Assembly: GCA_014529385.2 (NCBI GenBank)
Contig: CM043970.1
Location: 68,720,567 to 68,784,566, forward strand
Origin: Adiantum capillus-veneris
Lineage: Eukaryota; Streptophyta; Polypodiopsida; Polypodiales; Pteridaceae
Reading direction: 5' to 3'
Length of the DNA stretch: 64,000 nucleotides
Shown piece by piece: positions 48,134-58,654 of this stretch. The notes under the pieces were generated by a model. It did no database searches. It saw only the letters and a list, made by a program, of their open reading frames with translations, and had not been told where the DNA came from. Each line of letters opens with the position of its first letter. The first letter of the stretch is position 1. The position numbers were made by a program, and so were the translations under genes.

Positions 48134-49450
48134 CTATTTGTATAGTCTTCCAGCCAACATTACCAATGATCTGGATGCTCCAATGATAGATGGTTGCCTT
48201 GTTAAATACAAGGATCCAATTTTCAATAGAGAAATTACACTCTCTCTCCATCTTGGAATCATGTCTATATCGAAGAGATATGTGTCTGGAAAATCATCAT
48301 CTACTCCTACAGGAGCTTCTCCATACATCATTCTGGACAAATGATCAGCTCTCTGGTGTGTAGTTCCTTTCTTGACTACCACCGTGAAGTCAAACTCAAG
48401 AAGTATGATGAACCATCGTACAATCCGTCCCGTACTGCAAGGTTTGTTCACTAAGTACAACAGTGCTTGATGATCAAAGAAGAACACAAACTTATTGGAA
48501 AGTAGGTAATGTCTAAAATTTTTCACAGCATAGATCATCCCCAACCCCTCTCTTTTAGTGGTTGTGTAATTCTTCTCTGCACTATTTAGTTGTCTACTGG
48601 AGTAACTGATTGGAAAATCCATGTTCTTAATTTTCTCCAAGTTGTGCAAGTATGCATCCTATAGCATATGCTGGCGCATCTATGTGTATGTGGAATACCT
48701 TCTCCGAATCCGAAGATTTTAAAATTGGAGTAAATATCAATCTTTGCTTCAAGATTTGAAAAGCCTTTTCGCACTCATCTGTCCACTTGAATCTAGTTAT
48801 TAAAGCGTAAAGTGGCTTTGCAATTACATTGTACAAGTAGATAAATCTGCGATTATATCCACAATGGCCCATAAATGCCTGTACCTCCTTTACTCTTAAT
48901 ATGTAGGTAATTCAACAATTACACGGATCTTCTCCACGTCCGTCGAGATACCGTTTTTGGACACTATATGTCCCAATTGTTTGGCTTGTCTTACCATGAA
49001 GGCACATTTTTTAGGATTTAGGGAAATCCGATATAATCTGTATTTCTCAAACACTTTTGTCAAGTGTTCTATATGCTCCATCCTTATGAGAGAGTGAATG
49101 CACAAGTCATCCATGTAAATTTCTAAGAACTGTCTTAGATATTCTTTAAAAGCATGACCCATAAGCCTCTGAAATAGGGTTGGTGCGTTTGTTAAGCCAA
49201 ATGCCATTACCTGGTATGCAAATATGCCCCATTCAATTGCGAATGCCATATTGTACTAATCCTCTGGCTTTATTGCTAGTTGATTGTAGCCTGAAAAGAC
49301 ATCTAAGAAGCTGTAAGCTTCTCTTTCTTCCACTCTTTCTATTACATGATCAGTGATTGGTAGGGGATAGTTGTCTCGAATGGTAGCAGCGTTTACCTTT
49401 TTGAGATTGACGCATACTCTCAACTTTCCATTTTTTTTTGTAGCCACCAC
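48134..49450 (-). pseudogene. Gypsy-1 reverse transcriptase and RNase H
   Basis: Reverse transcriptase begins with NGKLRVCVNLKKVNAATIRD (49450-49256), a stop near 49253, then FAYQVMAFGLTNAPTLFQR and an intact YMDD at 49106-49117 (49249-48896). The connection domain (YNRRFIYLYNVIAKPLYAL) lies at 48872-48627. RNase H is 48649-48134 (SYSSRQLNSAEKNYTTTKRE, then HQALLYLVNK and KKGTTHQRADHLSR). Several frame changes join the parts. Confidence 0.88.
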
Positions 49451-49593
49451 AATTGGTGAAACCTAGTCAGTATGCTCCATTTCAAAGATAAACTCTGTCT
49501 CTTTTAGCTTATCTATCTCCTCCTTGATCTTCTTAGCAAACGTCTCATTGTAAGTATACGGACGTTGTCTGCTTGGTTTGTCATCACTCTTAA

Positions 49594-50883
49594 CACGAGT
49601 CTATAAGTGGACACTTAAGTGTCCTGAGACACTAGAGTGTCCTGTTTTTCTACCAAGTTTTGGTAATTTATTTGTCAAGCTAAAAAGAAGTTTTTAACAC
49701 CTTGCTTCTACCATAGATTGGTTATGAGGGAAAGAAAACACTAGATTTTTCTCCATATCAAAATACAATCTGTATGGAGAGAATTCTAGTAAGCTCTAAG
49801 ACATAAATTTTAGTGTTGTTTTACCAAAAAAAACATAAAATGATTATATCTTTTTGTAGAGATGGCCTTTTTTATGTTTATACAAGCCAAGTGTTAGCAC
49901 TTAGTGTTACAAAACAATGGAATGCACTTCAAAGATAAGTTTTCAAAGTCACATGCAAGCTACAGTCATAATTTCATACTTGAGCACGTGCTGAATAAGG
50001 GCATAATTTTGGTCTTCCAAAGGTCTCCTCATGAAATTTGGTACTATTCTAGTGCAATTTGACAACTACAAATGACTTTATATGTTTAAACCAAGAAACT
50101 ACATATTTTTTGGGCTCCCTAACTCAATTACATCTCGTTGCTTGAACTCTATCTTGAATTCTTTATCGTGCAAAAACTCTTGAAAATCTTGAGTTCTCCA
50201 TAATAACATTGAAACCAAGGTTTTCAGCACCACAATTGTGTATGTACCATGTACTTTGATACATTTAGTTGATCTACATGTTTGATATTATCTGAGGTTT
50301 TCTCAAGAATGAAAATATGAAAGTTTTCTCTTATGCAGTTTTGAATATTTAAAATGAGCCAATAATTGTTGCATACCAAAGCCCTTCTGCTTGCCACCTT
50401 GAGTGCTCAATGGAAGGGCAAGCAATGTATCACTTTCTAAAACTCAAAAATACATCAGAAATATATTTCTCTTTGTATACAACAATATGCTTGAAATGAC
50501 CATATCAAACACATGGAACTTTCCATTATTTTATATACTCCAAAGTCAATTTTTTTGCACATGAAACTTTCAATTATCTATAGCAAAATTGTGGAAGACT
50601 CGCCTAAAATTTTCTATAAGGTCGCTTCATTTTTTCTTGAGCTTATAAAGGCAAGTTCTTCAAAGCGTCAATCGCAGTCTTACGAGGGTCAATTTGACGA
50701 GTATAGTTCTTGATCATGATAGATTCTAAAATGCAAGGTTATATTTTTAAAAGACCCTCTAGCTAACACATTTAAGCATATCAAGAGGGTTTTCTTAAAT
50801 AAACCGTCTAATGCAAGTAGCATTTAATTTAAATTTGTTAAAAAAGGACACTTAAAGTGTCCTGTTTTGGTACCAAACTAGTG
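49594..50883. mobile_element. TTAA-2: piggyBac-like element inside Gypsy-1 pol
   Basis: TTAA flanks both ends (49590-49593 and 50884-50887). The left end reads CACGAGTCTATAAGTGGACA and the right end in reverse complement CACTAGTTTGGTACCAAAAC; six of the first seven bases match. Each end has a palindrome, GGACACTTAAGTGTCC on the left and GGACACTTTAAGTGTCC on the right, with a second (GACACTAGAGTGTC) on the left. Leaving out the element with one TTAA makes the reverse-transcriptase frame on either side continuous. No transposase frame is visible. Its interior differs from that of TTAA-1. Confidence 0.8.
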
Positions 50884-50887
50884 TTAA

Positions 50888-51305
50888 GGGGTATCGTGTG
50901 TTGACAAATGCTTGGATCCACTCCCTTAAGATCTTTGTACGACCACGCAAACACATATTTATACTGTTTTAGAGTAGCTATCAAAAGATTCTCCTCTTCT
51001 TCAGTAAGATCAATAGTTATATACGTAGGTTTTGGATCTTCTCCTTGCTCAGCTAGATCTATCCTTTTAGCTTTTTCACGACCATCATATGATGTCCCAG
51101 GTTCTTGCAATTCTCTCATAGGTTGTTCCACTATGATTTTCCTATCACTTATTATACTTATTATAATGGTATACTTATTATAATGGGAGGGCACATCCAT
51201 CTTGTTAAAGTTTGTGTCTTCATCCGTCTCCATTTTCGTTGTCCATACGATTTTGAGGGTCTGTTTGAGCTTGTTGTACTTAGATTTTCTCTCCGTTTTG
51301 GTCAT
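50888..51305 (-). pseudogene. Gypsy-1 pol linker upstream of reverse transcriptase
   Basis: Contains IDLTEEEENLLIATLKQYKY, then VFAWSYKDLKGVDPSICQH, the standard lead-in to gypsy reverse transcriptase. The frame is cut by TTAA-2 at the IPL codons; the track of the same protein resumes left of 49590. Confidence 0.85.
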
Positions 51306-52037
51306 TCTAGACCTTATTTCCCAACCCTTATGTGTTTTATTCTTGTCCTTTTCATGCTTGTTTTTCTTGTTGTTTTCTCGGGGTTTAGTTTTGATAAACT
51401 GTCAAGTGACCTTATCCTTGATACAGTCATTAGATTTTACAAGCCTCAGATATCCCGTTTTATCCTTGACAAGAGGCATGGGTTTATGATTATTCGCTCT
51501 TGAATTTCTTGTCCTCTTGGATCTATATCGCTCTTGTTGACGAGGTTTTTGATTAGGAAACTCACAAAACACGTCCGGCTTTAATATATATTTCTTATCC
51601 GTCTCAGATTCACTTGATCTTTTATCATCAGCATCTATTATTGGAAACTCATCATCTAGTGATGGGAGATCATCACCTAGTGAATCTATGAATTCGTCTT
51701 CTGTTCGTTTTTCAACGTCAATTACGGAGATCTCATCAACTATTCTCTTAAACTCAATATCACATACTGGCTCTTCTTGATCTTTGTTTTCTGATCCTCA
51801 CTGAAGGATAATGCTAGCCATTTGCAACGTTACTAGGTCATATCCTTCGTTGTCACAGAATTTTGTAGGTGTGAGCTCGTTAACACATATGTCTAAGGTT
51901 GACAATATCTTAGTCCATCCAAATGGCTCAAATAATTGTTCAGGAAAAGGTTCTGGGATATATGCTTCGTCTTCTACCGACCTTTCCAACACACACTCCT
52001 CTTTGATTAGGTCACCACACTCGGATGCTCCACACAT
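51306..52037 (-). pseudogene. Gypsy-1 spacer between protease and reverse transcriptase
   Basis: Acidic, low-motif frames (52037-51798 and fragments to 51306) that belong to the polyprotein by position. Plus-strand frames here are shadows. Confidence 0.55.
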
Positions 52038-52847
52038 CTAGATATGTGCTTTTGTTTGCAACCAAGCAGGTATTTCTTTTCCATTTACTGTAGTTGAGTC
52101 AAATTTATGCACAGGTGTTTCTGCTACATCCCTATAGCTGTGATCTTTCATGTTGATTTTCGTTATCAGCTGCTTATGTCTTAGGTAAATTTGTTCATAC
52201 CCCCAATCTTGTATCATTTTGAGTTGACGCATAAATGGTTGTCCCAAAATAATGTCAAAGTTGTTTGTTTTTTCCAAATCCACAACGGCAAAGGTGTGCT
52301 CATAGTCAATACCACATGAAGTTACAACTATTTTCTCTAGGATTCCTAGCGGTTTCTCTACATACCCATCTGCAAGTTGCAGTTTCATTCTTGTCTTTCT
52401 GTAAACTTGGCCCCATTTCTCCCAAATTTTATTTGTAGCAATAGCAACTCCTGCTCCGCTGTCTATGATAGCTGTTGTCTTTATGTATTTATATTCAACA
52501 GGTAAGGTTGTGTTACCTTCCTCACCTTCACAATAATCTCCAACTTTGTTTATAGGCATAGGCTGTACTTTGGGTTGATCCCCTTGTTTCTTTTCTTCCA
52601 CTATAGGGTTTGTATGGAGAGGAATCTTTAATCCTTTAGCCTCTAAATGCTTCCTCATCTCTTCCCATAAATGTGGTCTGGTTCTCAAGAGTTCTGACAG
52701 TGTGATGGTGCAAATTACAGGTGTAGATAACATTTCTTGGAGGCTTTTTGTGTCAATCATTTTTGGATGAGCTCTCATCTGAGATGGAACTAATCTTGTC
52801 TCAGATTTAGCCTCATGCTCACCTATAAATGAAGGCAAGGTTTTCAA
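52038..52847 (-). CDS. Gypsy-1 protease region
   Basis: An uninterrupted 269-codon segment of the polyprotein. The retropepsin active site D-S-G is at 52455-52463 in TTAIIDSGAGVAIATN. Flap-region wording follows (QLADGYVEKPLGILEKIVV), then the second conserved block (FDIILGQPFMRQL). Intact in itself, but the surrounding polyprotein is broken. Confidence 0.85.
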   Translation of the reverse strand: MKTLPSFIGEHEAKSETRLVPSQMRAHPKMIDTKSLQEMLSTPVICTITLSELLRTRPHLWEEMRKHLEAKGLKIPLHTNPIVEEKKQGDQPKVQPMPINKVGDYCEGEEGNTTLPVEYKYIKTTAIIDSGAGVAIATNKIWEKWGQVYRKTRMKLQLADGYVEKPLGILEKIVVTSCGIDYEHTFAVVDLEKTNNFDIILGQPFMRQLKMIQDWGYEQIYLRHKQLITKINMKDHSYRDVAETPVHKFDSTTVNGKEIPAWLQTKAHI

Positions 52848-55065
52848 GGATGGAGCTTTGCTTTCCAGTAAAACCTTCGTTCCTGCATCACCATACAGTG
52901 ATTGTATATCTTCTGGATAAAACTCATTATCCAGGTTATTCTCAGAATTTGGTCCAGACTGTGAAGTGGCACTACCATTCTTTCAGTTTCTAATGGTTTC
53001 CCATAATGATTGTGACCATGGCTCTTCCACTTAGGGAATCGGCAACATAATCATTGACTTGGCGTCATTAGTGGTGTTTGGTACGACTCGATGATCCAAT
53101 GAAAATATAGTATCAGGCCTCGGTTCATTCACTTGTTCAGATTCATTGAACTTCAGTTTTTCTTGCTCTTTGTGAATCAGCACTTCTCGTCCTGGGGCTC
53201 TAACCTCATTAGGCTCCATCAATGCTTGGGCTGCTTCAATGAGGTTTTTGCACATTTCGAAATGCTTTGATTCAAATTCTGTTTGGGGGTAAGTCAACCA
53301 TCTCTGCTCTAAGGTTTGGTTCGTTTTTAGCGTAGCTTCATAATCTTGCAATAGAGCATCTAAAGGCTCTAGCACTTTTTCAACCAGGACTGATCCTCCT
53401 GAGGATGCTTTCCTCGGCTTGTTGTTTTGCACAACAATTCTACTTTCTCACTCTTGTTTTAACTGCTCTTTTATTTCTTGTAGTTCTTCTTGTATAGAGG
53501 TTTGGTTTTTATTCCTTATGGATTTTATTTTGTCTTGTTTTGCCTTCCAAGATTTCCTCTGGGTTCTCACAGATAAACTCTCATTTTCTATGGGCAATGG
53601 TAATTCAACATTTTCTTCCAAGGGCTTTTTTTTCTCAATGTCCTTGACTTGGGCTCTGTTTACAACATTGATTTGGATCATGGGTTTGGCTTCTGACCCA
53701 CTGCTTGCGCCAGGTAACACTCCCACAATATTCACGATTGCTTTATCCCTTATTATTCGGATTTCTTGGGCAATCTGGCAGTATGTGATTTACACCACAT
53801 CCGTCACAAAATCCAAAAAATTTCACTCTTTCACCCTTGAATGGACAACTATGCTCCCAATGATCTGGACTTCCACAGTTAAAGCATGGTCTAGTTGGTG
53901 GTTGATTAGGAGGAGGTGGTCCCATAGGTTATCCTGTCCTATTAGGATATCCTCTCGGTTTGTAGTTCTAGTGCACAATGAACATTAGCGTTCTCTCGTC
54001 CACCAAAATATTGATCTCTAGAGGGTTGAGCTACATAAGTCGATGGTGCCATACCCTTATTCATTCCCCATGGATGATAAGCTTTGTCTATGTACATCGG
54101 CAGTCCTGGTTCCGTTATGTAAGGCTCACTTGGCTCCTCGAAATAATAAATTAGAGGTGCACTGTTCATTCTTGGTGATGCTTCGTAAGGTTGAGCACAC
54201 CTAATCATGGCCCTATTTTCCTGTGGTAAAGGAGGTTATTGATCCAAAACAGGTTGAGGTCTGTCTGCTCCTGCTGCATTCTTTTTGGTACTTCCTCTAT
54301 CATTTGGTCTGCTGTTTGGCATCAAACGAGCTTGAGCATCCTTCTTGGTAGAGGGTTAACTCTTGACAGATGAGGAGCCACTGGCTACTGAATCAGTATC
54401 CTCTGACACTTCCCCATATGCTTTGCAGTTATCAACAAGATATAAGGCCTCCCTTGTAACCTGCTCAAATGTGCTACAAACTTTCAAGTGAAGATCCTTT
54501 TTCAAGGTTTCATTTTGAGCCCCTCAATGAAGAGCACATACAATCTCTCATCCTGTGGCAATTCTTTCCTTGTACACCTCTCGGTGTATTGTTTGAATGT
54601 CAAGGAAGCTTCCTTCACTTTCTCATTTTCCCTTTGTTTAAAAGCATATATCTATGACACAGTATTATGCTTTATACCCCGTTTAGAGAATCCTTCCGCA
54701 AACTCACGCAATACATTCTCAATATTTGGAAAAGTTTCAGGGTTCAAAGGTTGGAACCACGTCAAGGCTGTTCCTTCCAAGGTCAGCCCAAATTCCTGAT
54801 ACTGAGTATGAAAATTAGTGATCTGCTCTGCTCTTAAGACTTGCTTGAAGAGTGACACATGAGCATATGGATCCTCTGATCCTCTATACTTCTTAGGTAT
54901 ACAGTTGGCTACTTGGGATGGTCTCATCTGCCTTGTTTCTGCCCACATTCTCATTCTATCTAGTTCTCTGGACGCTTCTCTTCTACGGTCCATACCTTTG
55001 CTACGTGTTTCTACAGGAATTCTTCTTGACGATCGTGCATATGCACCCATTTCTTTATAAGACAT
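52848..55065 (-). pseudogene. Gypsy-1 gag and zinc-knuckle region
   Basis: The gag core is at 55065-54652 (IPKKYRGSEDPYAHVSLFKQ, ALTWFQPLNPETF, FAEGFSKRG), followed by frames broken by stops around 54650-54210. A zinc knuckle, CFNCGSPDHWEHSC, lies near 53885. A second Cys cluster, CDGCGVNHILPDC, lies near 53790. Downstream lysine- and glutamate-rich frames (53735-53448 and 53432-53031) lead to the protease. Confidence 0.8.
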
Positions 55066-55189
55066 TGGTTCTCTGGCATGAATGTTTGCAAAGTAAGTTC
55101 CACTCTGGCACTCGTGATCCTAATGATCCCATAGGTCTCACCTCAGGGTACACTAGGTATCCCATTAATTCAGCTGGTTTCACGAGTGG

Positions 55190-56019
55190 CTATGGTCTTA
55201 AATGAGTGAAATAGTAGTTTGGGAGAGGTCCTCCATAATATGTGTATCCTTCTAACTCCTTTTGGTCTACATTCACATAAATATGTGAGTATTTATCACC
55301 CATTATAAGCTCCATGTTTCCATTTTCCACATAAGAGAACACAGAAAGTCTCTTTTGATCTGTCAACTCAGTTACAAGGGGTTCTTCGCATTTGTAATAA
55401 ATAGTATGCTCTCCACCATCATATTTGTATAACCCTAAGAAATTGTTGTCAGTGTTGACCCTTGTCATGTCATTTATCCTTCTGAGTTCAAGGATTGGTT
55501 TTTTTGTAGCAGGTGGTGCCTCCTCTCGTTCAACATCTACTTTATCTTTGGTGCCGATCATTCCCCACTGATCTATGATGCTTGGATTTTGCACAACTAA
55601 GTACATAAAACCCAGATCATTGAAGTATCAATCTCCACTATAGACACAGGCACTAAATCTCTCAACTCACTAGGACGCTCTTCTATCTTTACACAATCTC
55701 GTTCTATTCCATCTGTATAGATTTTTGCGCCCACTTCATTTTCAGATTGACTTTTAAGGTACAATAGTTGAGTCTCAGGGGTTTTGTCTGAGGTTTCAGC
55801 TTCACCCCCCATTCCTAAATCAAAATTAACCTTAAAATTTGGTACAACCATTTCAAAGTAAGGTAAATCCGATGAAGTATCTGAGAAACTATCCTCAACT
55901 ACGGTCTCTAGGGGAGTCTGCAGTTTTTGGTTTACACTCTCCTCAGTGGATATGTTACTTACATGGTCTGTGAAAGTCGGGGTTTGAATGTTGATTTGCT
56001 TTCCTGATCTCAAAAACAT
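55190..56019 (-). pseudogene. Gypsy-1 N-terminal gag frames
   Basis: Two minus-strand frames, 56019-55597 (starting MFLRSGKQINIQTP) and 55606-55190. MFLRSGK-type openings are familiar at the start of plant gypsy gag proteins. The second frame has no motif I can name. They overlap by ten bases in different frames, so a frameshift joins them. Confidence 0.6.
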
Positions 56020-57127
56020 GAAGAAATTAGAACTTAACTGACTAAATCCAAACCTGTTACCTGGTGATGGAGTGACTGCTCGACTCGCATGACTGCATGG
56101 GTTGTTACTTGATCTCTGATCTCTGCAAAAGAGTACACTTGATGGCTATGAGATCACTGTTTCAAATTAACTGTCAACAGACTCAAAACAAGCTTCACAA
56201 TGACTTCAAACACAAATTTTCTTGCAGATTCATGTGAGTATGTCCAAATTGGGTTTTGACAACTCTTGGTATCTTATATAGCCGAGGTATATGTGTGGGT
56301 CAAATATGTCACTAAGGTACAATGATCGTGATCATAGTTTTGAGCCCAAATTTGATGAAACTTCAACAACTTGTTCACTAGGCTATTTTAAGGCTATCGC
56401 CCAAGTCTTTTTGCATTTGGATCACCAAAAGTCAAGATTTTACAATTTTTGGGTCTATCAGGCTATTTTTACCCAAGTGGCCCGATTTCCTTGAATTTTG
56501 ATGTTTCTGGGTGTGGTTGCTTTGGAGAAACTTGTTTAGTACCTTATCATGAGTGCACCAGGTATTTTTTGTACAGTTTTGACCTCTGGGTACATTGATC
56601 GCGATCGTAGTACCAGAGCCAAATCTAATGAAATTTTATAGGATCTCTCTGACAAGTATTTCCTAGTGTTTGGTGCTACCACTATGTGATTTGAATCAAT
56701 ATCAGCTCTCTTTGGTCAAATTTTTTAATTTCAGATTTTTATGGCCTTTTTGCCAAAGTTATGGTTTTCTTGACTCTGTCTTTTGTCCCAAATCTGACTG
56801 GAATGTGATTTACTCAAATATTATTCCTTAGAACAGAAATGAAAGAACATAAAGAGATGAATCAAATAAACAAATAAGATGGATTTTGGGTGAGATTTAA
56901 GTACTCGATCAAAATAGAGAAACTGAAGGGAAAAAATGCTTTAGACACTCTCACTCACAGCTCCCTAAATCTCCTAAGCGGGGATCTAGCCAGTCCACTG
57001 ACTCTAGACTCTACTAAGCTCTAAACCCCTGTCTACAAGCCTAACTGAGGTGTACATGGATTTTTGGAATGATCTTTTTTTGAAGAAGCTATCTGCGCAC
57101 TCGGTCACTCATCACCTAAGGTGCATT
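56020..57127 (-). other. Gypsy-1 leader
   Basis: About 1.1 kb between the primer site and the first gag frame, without a supportable gene. Contains self-complementary AATGATCGTGATCAT near 56320 and ATTGATCGCGATCGT near 56595, a related pair of short palindromes. Confidence 0.55.
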
Positions 57128-57147
57128 CCCCGGCAATGGCACCAATG
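57128..57147 (-). other. Gypsy-1 primer-binding site
   Basis: On the minus strand, TTGGTGCCATTGCCGGGGAA. This resembles the TGGCGCCGTTGCCGGGGA site of Athila/Tat-type plant gypsy elements. It abuts CCTGCAAACA, which would be the end of the 5' LTR. Confidence 0.8.
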
Positions 57148-57148
57148 T

Positions 57149-58560
57149 TTGCAGGTCGCCGCGACGGACGTCCATAGCACAACTCTCAAGCATCAACATA
57201 AATATCAATATAGGGGAAGAGACTCGGATGAGGCATGGAAACTCACTAGGCTATCAACCCCAATGAAGTGAGCTCGTGTGAAGCTACTATACCTACACAA
57301 CTAGACAGTCAATCGATCGAACGTCAGGTAATCTGCCTATGTCCTTCTACTCAGCCCTAGGGTCATCACGCCCATCTACCATATTCGGAATCACACAAAC
57401 TTGAAGGAGAGCTATAGGGGACTATCTAGAACCTATCCTATCACTGTCATAGCATTCTAGGAGGGTACACAGATTGCAATCGTTCATCCCACAGTACACA
57501 AAAACAGTAAAAGAATGATCCTAAAGGGTCGTTTTTGGGTCCCTAAAGCCTTTCCTAGGGTCAAAACAACATAAAATACACTTATAAGCATTCAAAACAA
57601 CGATTTAACACTAGTCTTGTAAAAAATCAGCCACTTTTGTGGCTTTTTGAGACTTTTGTAAAAAAATTCTTAACACTATGTTAGTTATCTAAATAGAAAA
57701 TGGTTTCAGGGAATTATGATCAACACTCAATATGAGTTGATAAAAAATAGTACAGAGATAAATGAAGGTCTAAAGGTGTCTTTCCATTTCCATCTTCTAC
57801 AACTAATTTGTGCGGATGGATAAAATTTTTCTATTTTCTTTTGAAAGTGAATCAAATCATTGTTAAGCAGTCCCAAAATTCTTTGAAAAATCCCTCAATA
57901 GGTATGTGATAGATGTACCAATCTTTTTTTTAACCCATATATTACAGAGACTATCGACATTTTTTACCTCTCCAACTTAAGTGTTGAAGTGCAGTTTTAT
58001 GTAAAATTTACTAGTTTAAGAAAAGTAATTTTTATTTTTATTTTTGAGATTTTCATGTAAATTGTGTATTTAGAAACCTTTTTCATATCTTGAACTCATA
58101 ATTAAGAAGTTTCATGTCATATACAAAAGTTATGTTTGATTTACTAGAATCTTGATGTGAGCCATTTTTGTGGCTTCAACGAGTTTTGTGGCTCATTACA
58201 AGTCTAGTCTGAAGGCCTCAAACAAGTTGTTGAAAACGTACATCAAATCTTAATTGCCTATACTTGAATGAAAGAGCAGATAGAGAGGAACACAATACAC
58301 TTGTCAAATCTGAATTTGCATTACTAATGACACAATGGCGGAAGATACAAGTTTGGAGTAGGTGGCGGTTCACAACGTACACTTATTCTCCTCAAAAGAA
58401 GATAAGGTTCATATTCCAAAAAATGACCTTTATAGTTTAGGCCTTACAAAAATAGCTTGTCCGGCCAAACGACCTAATCCCCTAATTCACTCCTACTTGT
58501 ACATTGGGTTCCCAGAAAAATATACATAATTTACATGACTCATCATTAGACTTAGAGAAG
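57149..58560 (-). repeat. Probable Gypsy-1 5' LTR, interrupted by TTAA-3
   Basis: By position this is the LTR upstream of the primer site, ending ...CCTGCAAACA on the minus strand. The outer end is not defined because no second LTR is available for comparison. No gene seen. Confidence 0.5.
57609..58209. mobile_element. TTAA-3: short piggyBac-like element, decayed
   Basis: The left side has TTAA at 57605-57608, then CACTAGTCTTGTAA and a GCCACTTTTGTGGC hairpin. The right side in reverse complement reads GACTAGACTTGTAATGAGCCAC, with 12 of the first 14 bases matching. The right flank is TGAA instead of TTAA. Subterminal GCCATTTTTGTGGC repeats lie at the right. A second TTAACACTA at 57670 is an alternative left end. 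No coding capacity. Confidence 0.62.
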
Positions 58561-58654
58561 CTCTTTTACATTGAATTATTAGAAGGGACTCGGAAAAAAT
58601 ATGGATTTCCAGGGTGCCCATTGCTCAGTCCGCCAAACATATTTAAACCCTGAA

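Larger units (their letters stand above)
46500..57149 (-). mobile_element. Gypsy-1: large non-chromovirus Ty3/gypsy element
   Basis: The minus-strand order from right to left is primer site (about 57128-57147), leader, extra gag N-terminal frames, gag with zinc knuckles, protease, reverse transcriptase, RNase H and integrase. The primer site (TGGTGCCATTGCCGGGGA) and the integrase phrase WGIDFIG...VATDYLTKWVEA recall the Athila/Tat-type lineage, with no chromodomain. TTAA-2 interrupts it. The left (3') end runs into the orphan protease and the gag-only element; no 3' LTR is recognised. Multiple stops. Confidence 0.82.

Noticed and set aside
46500-57149. Gypsy-1 as an endogenous plant pararetrovirus
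   Set aside because: It has an integrase, an LTR-type primer site and gypsy domain order, and no movement protein is seen.
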